A DNA stretch of 64,000 nucleotides from Afipia sp. Lineage in GTDB: Bacteria > Pseudomonadota > Alphaproteobacteria > Rhizobiales > Xanthobacteraceae. Location of the stretch: assembly GCA_024508675.1 (NCBI GenBank), contig JANINQ010000011.1, positions 142,424 through 206,423 on the forward strand. The letters are read 5' to 3'. A program made the position numbers and the translations under genes. Below, piece by piece: positions 59,379 to 64,000 of the stretch (positions are counted from its first letter, which is position 1; each line of letters begins with the position of its first letter). The notes below the pieces were generated by a model. It was not told the origin of the DNA. It made no database searches and was given only the letters and a program-made list of their open reading frames with translations.

Positions 59379-60734
59379 ATGCCATCATTACACGATATTC
59401 AGGCCGCCGTTCCCCCGAACGGGGGAGGAGCCGTCGACAAGACGCTCCTCCGCAACGCGGTTCAGGTGCGGACCGCCTATGTGCTGGGGCGCGCCGAAGA
59501 CCCGGGAGATTTGGTTGGGGTCGACCCCGTCACCGGTGCCGCCATCATCTGTATCGTCTTCAAGGGTCGCTTGTTCGACTACGATCCAGATGACGGCTCT
59601 ACGCCTCCTGACGGGATCACTTGCCTCGTTACGAACGACGGCAGACGCTACAAGCTCTCGGATGGCGCGGACGTATTTGTCTATTCCGTTCTCAGCAAAG
59701 CGCTCACGACGCCGCCTGTTTCACCTTCGCCAACTGTAGGCGATGCCTATCTGGTTGCCGCTGCGGCGACCGGTGCTTGGGCCGGGAAAAGCAACTTCGT
59801 CGCCGTCCTGACTGAGCGGGGCCCGGACTGGGAGTTCATCGACTTCGGCATCGGGCGCCTGATCTATGTCGAGGATGAGGATGCCTACTATCATCGCAAC
59901 TCGGGTGGGGCATGGGTTGCGGGGTTCGGCAATCTCATCATCGGCGCCAACACGGTAAGGCTCTCCGCGGCTATCAACTTCGGCAAACGTGTGATTGTCG
60001 AGGATATGACAACGACCGCGCCTCCCGGAACGGCATCGGTCGGGACGGCATTCGTTGTCGGCTCCAGTGCCACTGGGGCGTGGTCGGGCCAAGATGGCAA
60101 GATCGCGATCTGCGAGGTCGCCAATCAGTTCACGATCTACAATCCCGGAAATGGTTGGCTGGCTTTCAACAAGGCCGACGGCACCGAGTATCGTCACAAC
60201 GGCACTGGCTGGATTGCTGCCGCCGGATCGTGGGTGGATCGCAAGTCGGTCTCGACCGCTTCTGGGTCGACCACGGCGGCCTCTGGAACCGCGAGCTATT
60301 CCTATTCGACCACTACTGCGCCCACGACGTCTCAGCGGCGGACGATAGACACCGCGACCATTTCTTTCACGGCAAAGAAGTCGGGAGCGGTCCTCAGGTT
60401 TGACTACACGGCCGACGTGCTCTTCACCTTTATATCTGTGACGTTCACCGCGACAACTGGGCCGCTGGTTCTAGCCCTCTTCCGCGATTCCGAGGCAGAT
60501 GCCATTGCGTGGAAATTCGTTGGCGGATTGCGAGAATTGCGGGCTGTTGTCGACGCGTCGGCAGCCACCGTCACGACTGTGAACGCCGCAGTGCGTGATT
60601 TCTTCGAGATTCCGGCATCAAATACTTCATCGCATACCTATCGCATCGCGATCATGTCGGCCGGCTTGTCCAACGCTCCGATTGACGCGACTACGCTCAC
60701 CCGCCGCCTGTTCACCGTCCAAGAGGCGGCATAG
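59379..60734 (+). CDS. DUF2793-repeat tail fibre protein
   Basis: 451 aa. Two DUF2793-type repeats at about 110-190 and 205-285: AAATGAWAGKSNFVAVLTER and SSATGAWSGQDGKIAICEVA, each ending with an aromatic, N-G-W/A core. A Ser/Thr-rich linker (STASGSTTAASGTASYSYST) leads to a C-terminal beta domain likely to touch the host surface. Stop overlaps the next start by one base. Confidence 0.82.
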   Translation: MPSLHDIQAAVPPNGGGAVDKTLLRNAVQVRTAYVLGRAEDPGDLVGVDPVTGAAIICIVFKGRLFDYDPDDGSTPPDGITCLVTNDGRRYKLSDGADVFVYSVLSKALTTPPVSPSPTVGDAYLVAAAATGAWAGKSNFVAVLTERGPDWEFIDFGIGRLIYVEDEDAYYHRNSGGAWVAGFGNLIIGANTVRLSAAINFGKRVIVEDMTTTAPPGTASVGTAFVVGSSATGAWSGQDGKIAICEVANQFTIYNPGNGWLAFNKADGTEYRHNGTGWIAAAGSWVDRKSVSTASGSTTAASGTASYSYSTTTAPTTSQRRTIDTATISFTAKKSGAVLRFDYTADVLFTFISVTFTATTGPLVLALFRDSEADAIAWKFVGGLRELRAVVDASAATVTTVNAAVRDFFEIPASNTSSHTYRIAIMSAGLSNAPIDATTLTRRLFTVQEAA

Positions 60735-61084
60735 TGGCCGACCGTCAAACACTCCTGACGTGGGCGGCAGCGGCTCGGCAGGCGAAGCAGGTCTCGGGCT
60801 TCACGTTTAACGGCATGCGGATCGAGACTGATCCGGAATCTCGCGGCGTCCTGACCGGAGCCTATGTGCTGGCAAAGGACAACTCGGACTTCTCAATTCC
60901 AAACTGGAAGGTCGATGACGGCCATTACGTGACGCTGGATCGCGAAACGATTCTTGCGGTTGGCGATGCGGTCACGGCGTTCGTCCAAGCGTGCTTCGAC
61001 AAGAACAAAGAAGTCGATGACCGGGTTGCATCCGGCGAGATCACCACGCGCGAGCAGATCATCGCGGCGTTTAAGGAAATTTGA
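60734..61084 (+). CDS. DUF4376-like fibre-associated protein
   Basis: 116 aa. AAARQAKQVSGFTFNGMRIE then YVLAKDNSDFSIPNWKVDDG and VGDAVTAFVQACFDKNKEVD match DUF4376, a small domain often fused to or encoded beside tail fibres and probably aiding their assembly. GTG start; TGATG overlap downstream. Confidence 0.8.
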   Translation: MADRQTLLTWAAAARQAKQVSGFTFNGMRIETDPESRGVLTGAYVLAKDNSDFSIPNWKVDDGHYVTLDRETILAVGDAVTAFVQACFDKNKEVDDRVASGEITTREQIIAAFKEI

Positions 61085-62724
61085 TGGGCATCATTGATAA
61101 CGTCTATCCGACAGGCGTACCGGTTCAGAAATCAAACGTCATTGCTGACGACAAGACGGGCAAGCGTCGCAATATGGCCGCGGTCGACGATGTGCGGAAC
61201 TCCGACCTGTCCGGGCAGACGGCCGGAATCTATGTCCGCGCGGTTCAGCAATTTTACGACATGGATACTACTGACACGACCACCCCGGACGATGGCGACA
61301 GTTGCATCATCGACTATGCAGGCAATCGCTTCAAGAAGATCGATTTGGGCGGCGGGAGCATTGACAGGGCGGCGAATTACGATTGGACCGGACAGCACAC
61401 CTTCACGAAAGCGCTTGAGGTCAATCCTGCGATCGGGACGACAGATCAGGGATTCGCTATCGTTCAGGAGCCGAGCGGAACGTCCGCATCGAGCGCGTAT
61501 CATGCCTATAACTCCATCGCGATCGATAACGACGATGCCGATACGGACGGCCTGACCGGCGCGAACATCGCCTTCAGCGTGACGCACAATTTCGGCGGCT
61601 CGAATGCCAAGGGCGCGCGCATTGGCAATTACACGCGCGTGAACCTGACCGCGCCAACAAATTCCAGCAACCTCGCCAAGGAATACGTCGGGGTCTCGGG
61701 CTATTGCGTGGCCTTGTCGGACGACGGAGGCACGGACCTGACGACGGGCGCGCGCGGCTCGATTTTCGGTGCGAACTTCGTCGCATCCGTCGCACCAAGC
61801 ATTCCAAACCTGTTCGGGGTCATCGGTGGCGAGGTGAACATCCTCTTGCGTGCCGGTTCGTCGTCGCAGCGCAAGATCGGCTGGCAGATTGTCGCTGGCG
61901 CAGATGATGCTGTTCAAGGCGCGACATGGGACGCGGCCTTGAGCATTTCCAGCCAGACGGGCGCTGTCGGCTGGAAGGACGGAATCGTTTTCGGGAACGC
62001 CAATGGGCAATTCCCGATGAACTCGAACGGCACCATTCTGCGTGCGACCAGCGGTAATGCCACGCGGGGCATCGACTTCAACTCTGTTACGTTCTCGGGG
62101 ACGGCTTTCCGAAGTCCAGGATTCAACGTCGGGCCGACCGGAAACGTAAACCTCGGGAATTCCGGGTCTGCTGTCGGTGCAGCATCATTTGCGAATGCGA
62201 CATCTGGCGCGGTTACTTTGCAGCCTGTGACTGGCGCGCTTGGGTCGTCCATACTTTCGCTTCCAGCAAAAACGGGCGTTGTTTCGGTTCGGCAGGACGC
62301 GCACAAGAATCTTGGGTCGGCTGCAACAACTGCAGTCACCACTCTCGAAGATCTGATGACCTATACGATCCCGGCGAATACCCTGCGAACAAATCAGCGG
62401 GTTCGTATCATCGCTTGGGGGACCACCGCAGCGAACGCAAACGCCAAAACGGTTCGTCTACATTTCGGCGGAACAAGCATCGGCGGCACTCTCCCGACCA
62501 ATGCAACGCCTTGGCGCCTTGAAGGCAATGTGTATATCACGGGATCGAATACTCAAAAATACGAGCGAACGGGAGCGGCGCAGGGTATCGCAATGTCGGT
62601 CGCGAACGGATCGCTAACCGAGACTGACACATCCAACATTGTTGTGAAGGTTTCAGGGCAGAACGGAACGGCCAGTGCTGGAGACATTACCTGCCTCGGC
62701 TTCACCGTCGAGATTTTGGACTAG
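61084..62724 (+). CDS. tail fibre/spike-like protein, 546 aa
   Basis: Receptor-binding candidate. Gly/Ser/Thr-rich beta-structured sequence throughout (DWTGQHTFTKALEVNPAIGT, GFNVGPTGNVNLGNSGSAVG), ending in a compact jelly-roll-like domain (VRIIAWGTTAANANAKTVRL, AGDITCLGFTVEIL). No catalytic signature seen. The last 72 bp overlap the acyltransferase gene in antisense. Confidence 0.78.
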   Translation: MGIIDNVYPTGVPVQKSNVIADDKTGKRRNMAAVDDVRNSDLSGQTAGIYVRAVQQFYDMDTTDTTTPDDGDSCIIDYAGNRFKKIDLGGGSIDRAANYDWTGQHTFTKALEVNPAIGTTDQGFAIVQEPSGTSASSAYHAYNSIAIDNDDADTDGLTGANIAFSVTHNFGGSNAKGARIGNYTRVNLTAPTNSSNLAKEYVGVSGYCVALSDDGGTDLTTGARGSIFGANFVASVAPSIPNLFGVIGGEVNILLRAGSSSQRKIGWQIVAGADDAVQGATWDAALSISSQTGAVGWKDGIVFGNANGQFPMNSNGTILRATSGNATRGIDFNSVTFSGTAFRSPGFNVGPTGNVNLGNSGSAVGAASFANATSGAVTLQPVTGALGSSILSLPAKTGVVSVRQDAHKNLGSAATTAVTTLEDLMTYTIPANTLRTNQRVRIIAWGTTAANANAKTVRLHFGGTSIGGTLPTNATPWRLEGNVYITGSNTQKYERTGAAQGIAMSVANGSLTETDTSNIVVKVSGQNGTASAGDITCLGFTVEILD

Positions 62725-63705
62725 TCCATCAATGGAAGATCGAGCCGCGCGGTAGAAGCGAAACTCGAAATATCCGAACAGCAAGCCAACTACTCCGCCG
62801 CCTGCGAGACAGGCGACGACTGCCCAAGGGTAGCTTACGATCTTTGGCAGCCCGGCGAGTAACAGGGCCGCGATGATTGGGGCGTGCAGCAAATAGAGCC
62901 CGTAAGAAAAATCACCGCCCTTGACGAGCGGAGAGAGCCATCTCGCACGGCGGATCACTGGAGAAACGACAACCGCCAGATGGACTGCGGCTACCGTACC
63001 GACGGCAAACACTGTCAGATTCTGGAATGGAGTAGCTTGTCGCCAGAAAGCCGAGAGAGCGATCAGGGCGACCAAGGCGGCGGGCCATGTTGACCCGGAA
63101 TGAAGCCGATTGAGGGCCGCTCCCGCTATGAAAAGCAGGCTTAACGGATTGATCAAAATCGCGAGGTAACTGGCAGTGAGAGACGGCTGCGGCGGCAAGA
63201 GGAATGCCGCTATCGCTATTGCAGCACTCCAGACAACAAGCCCGATGTCAAAAGACCGACTTCCGCCGATCATCAGAGCGGCCGTGGTTATGTAAAATGT
63301 CATCTCGTAAATGAGCGTCCAAAACGGAACATTCGCCCAAGAATCGATGGCGCCGCCAACCGGGAACAGGGTGAAGGACCAAAGCCATCGCACCTTCGAT
63401 GCGTCGATACCGCCGAGCGATGTCAGCAGAATGCCAGCGATCAGCATGGATGCGAGATACGGCGGATAGATTCTAGCCGCGCGATGCAGCGCGAACTTCA
63501 CAGGGTGTTGGTGCACAAGGCCTGCGATCACGTATCCGGAAATCACGAAAAAGACGTAGACGCCAGCGCTTCCAATGCTGAGGCGTCTGAACGCCATGAC
63601 GTCAATGCCGTAGTTCAGCGAAGGTAGAAACACCGCGTGCTGGATCAGCACCATGGCTGCAGCAACGAACCGTAAAATTTGAATCCCGTCTAACCGGCCC
63701 GACAT
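62653..63705 (-). CDS. acyltransferase-3 family membrane protein (O-antigen acetylase type)
   Basis: 350 aa, about ten membrane helices. The family start GRLDGIQILRFVAAAMVLIQ H, the loop HRAARIYPPYLASM (R-x-x-R-I-x-P-x-Y) and FSYGLYLLHAP are clear. Such prophage enzymes O-acetylate lipopolysaccharide and change the receptor, blocking reinfection. ATG has GGGGAG upstream. Its 3' end lies within the tail-fibre gene in antisense. Confidence 0.88.
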   Translation of the reverse strand: MSGRLDGIQILRFVAAAMVLIQHAVFLPSLNYGIDVMAFRRLSIGSAGVYVFFVISGYVIAGLVHQHPVKFALHRAARIYPPYLASMLIAGILLTSLGGIDASKVRWLWSFTLFPVGGAIDSWANVPFWTLIYEMTFYITTAALMIGGSRSFDIGLVVWSAAIAIAAFLLPPQPSLTASYLAILINPLSLLFIAGAALNRLHSGSTWPAALVALIALSAFWRQATPFQNLTVFAVGTVAAVHLAVVVSPVIRRARWLSPLVKGGDFSYGLYLLHAPIIAALLLAGLPKIVSYPWAVVACLAGGGVVGLLFGYFEFRFYRAARSSIDGLVQNLDGEAEAGNVSSTGRSVLP

Positions 63706-63752
63706 TTCACTCCCCAGCGCGGGGAAACATACCCCACCAGTTCCAGCACATC

Positions 63753-63776
63753 CAGCCCGCCTTCGCGGGCTGCTTT
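63753..63776 (+). terminator. candidate terminator upstream of the holin-like gene
   Basis: Stem CAGCCCGC / GCGGGCTG with loop CTTC and tail CTTTCC. Rightward orientation and location suggest it once ended the fibre transcript, before the acyltransferase was inserted between. Confidence 0.5.
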
Positions 63777-63794
63777 CCTATGGAGAATCCGACA

Positions 63795-64000
63795 ATGCGC
63801 CTGATCGATGATTGGCGGACGGCGGTTGGTCGTCTTTGGAGCATGCGCCTCGCCATCGGGTCTGCGGTTCTTTGGTCGGCTGTCGGCGGTCTGCTGCTGA
63901 TCTGGCCGGCACTCGCGGACAAGGTGCCGCTGTGGGTCTACGTGTTGGGCGGACTGGTGCTGTCCGTGCTGTTCGGCGTTGCGCGCCTCCTGAAGCAACC
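63795..64000 (+). CDS. holin-like small membrane protein, 3' end outside window
   Basis: Visible 68 residues: RLIDDWRTAVGRLWSMRLAI, then two hydrophobic helices (about 20-38 and 46-62) and RLLKQ. Size, topology and position after the fibres fit a holin of the two-helix type starting the lysis module. ATG 63795 has GGAGA upstream; an in-frame ATG at 63780 lacks one. Confidence 0.7.
   Translation, partial: MRLIDDWRTAVGRLWSMRLAIGSAVLWSAVGGLLLIWPALADKVPLWVYVLGGLVLSVLFGVARLLKQ

Larger units (their letters stand above)
15285..64000. mobile_element. integrated tailed-phage genome (siphovirus-like), right end outside window
   Basis: From the tRNA-Pro-derived attachment site onward nearly every gene is phage-type: integrase, excisionase, RecE/RecT, repressor and Cro, replication, terminase, portal, coat, tail and fibre genes. 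The tape measure, tail tube and tail assembly chaperone without a contractile sheath point to a long non-contractile tail. At least 48.7 kb lie in the window; lysis genes and the right attachment site are expected beyond 64000. Confidence 0.95.

Noticed and set aside
1..64000. CRISPR array or transposon insertion sequence
   Set aside because: No regularly spaced repeats and no transposase-like protein were seen on either strand.

Overview
The window looks like chromosome of an alphaproteobacterium of the Bradyrhizobium/Afipia/Nitrobacter group, carrying most of an integrated tailed phage. This rests on high G+C, ATGA-coupled genes, a potassium-independent type membrane pyrophosphatase next to thiL, and the gene order bamE / cytochrome bc1 chaperone / DUF177 / plsX / fabH / ihfA / MerR. 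Species cannot be fixed from sequence reading alone.

Chromosomal part (1-15284). A 5'-truncated thiL is followed by hppA (H+-pyrophosphatase) with a strong terminator, a 50-aa Rmf/CrpP-like gene, a tricarboxylate-type solute-binding protein, bamE, and then the envelope/lipid cluster (bc1 chaperone, DUF177, plsX, fabH, ihfA, MerR regulator). Three genes on the minus strand (10083-15122) form an operon: two multi-membrane GT39-type glycosyltransferases and a cytosolic glycosyltransferase fused to a beta-propeller.

Prophage (15285 to beyond 64000). The left attachment site is the 3' half of a tRNA-Pro(GGG) gene; the intact tRNA should lie at the right end, outside the window. A tightly overlapping leftward operon of about 23 genes (26081 to 15426) holds a RecE-like nuclease, RecT, a Lar-like protein, two HNH genes, an excisionase and the integrase. 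A cargo zone follows (hicBA-like pair, PRC-barrel protein, TspO). The immunity region (about 29.1-31.4 kb) has an S24 repressor co-transcribed with a secreted Rap1a/Tai-type protein and a 172-aa protein, facing a Cro-like gene. The rightward early operon encodes a CII-like regulator, GcrA, a DnaA-domain-IV-like protein, a LexA-HTH protein, an MT-A70 methyltransferase, a RuvC-like nuclease, a primase and a DnaB helicase. After a phage tRNA-Gly come terminase, DUF4055 portal, scaffold, P22-like coat, connectors, and siphovirus-type tail genes through tape measure, tail tip and fibres. An acyltransferase and the start of a holin-like gene close the window.

Most notable signals. (1) A 17-bp operator GTCACC-N5-GGTGAC occurs both at the repressor/cro region and 4.6 kb away at the head of the leftward operon, placed the same way relative to a TTGAC hexamer; at cro this predicts a leaderless mRNA. 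(2) Three unrelated-looking two-transmembrane proteins are each inserted antisense, tail-to-tail with the preceding phage gene and head-to-head with the next, like exclusion or moron cassettes. (3) A 12-bp perfect hairpin hides a start codon in its stem and a Shine-Dalgarno in its loop inside the early operon. (4) A 12-bp inverted repeat encloses a consensus -35 upstream of the late genes. (5) A lysogeny operon joins the repressor to a secreted immunity-like protein. (6) The tail assembly chaperone needs a -1 frameshift or a non-standard start.
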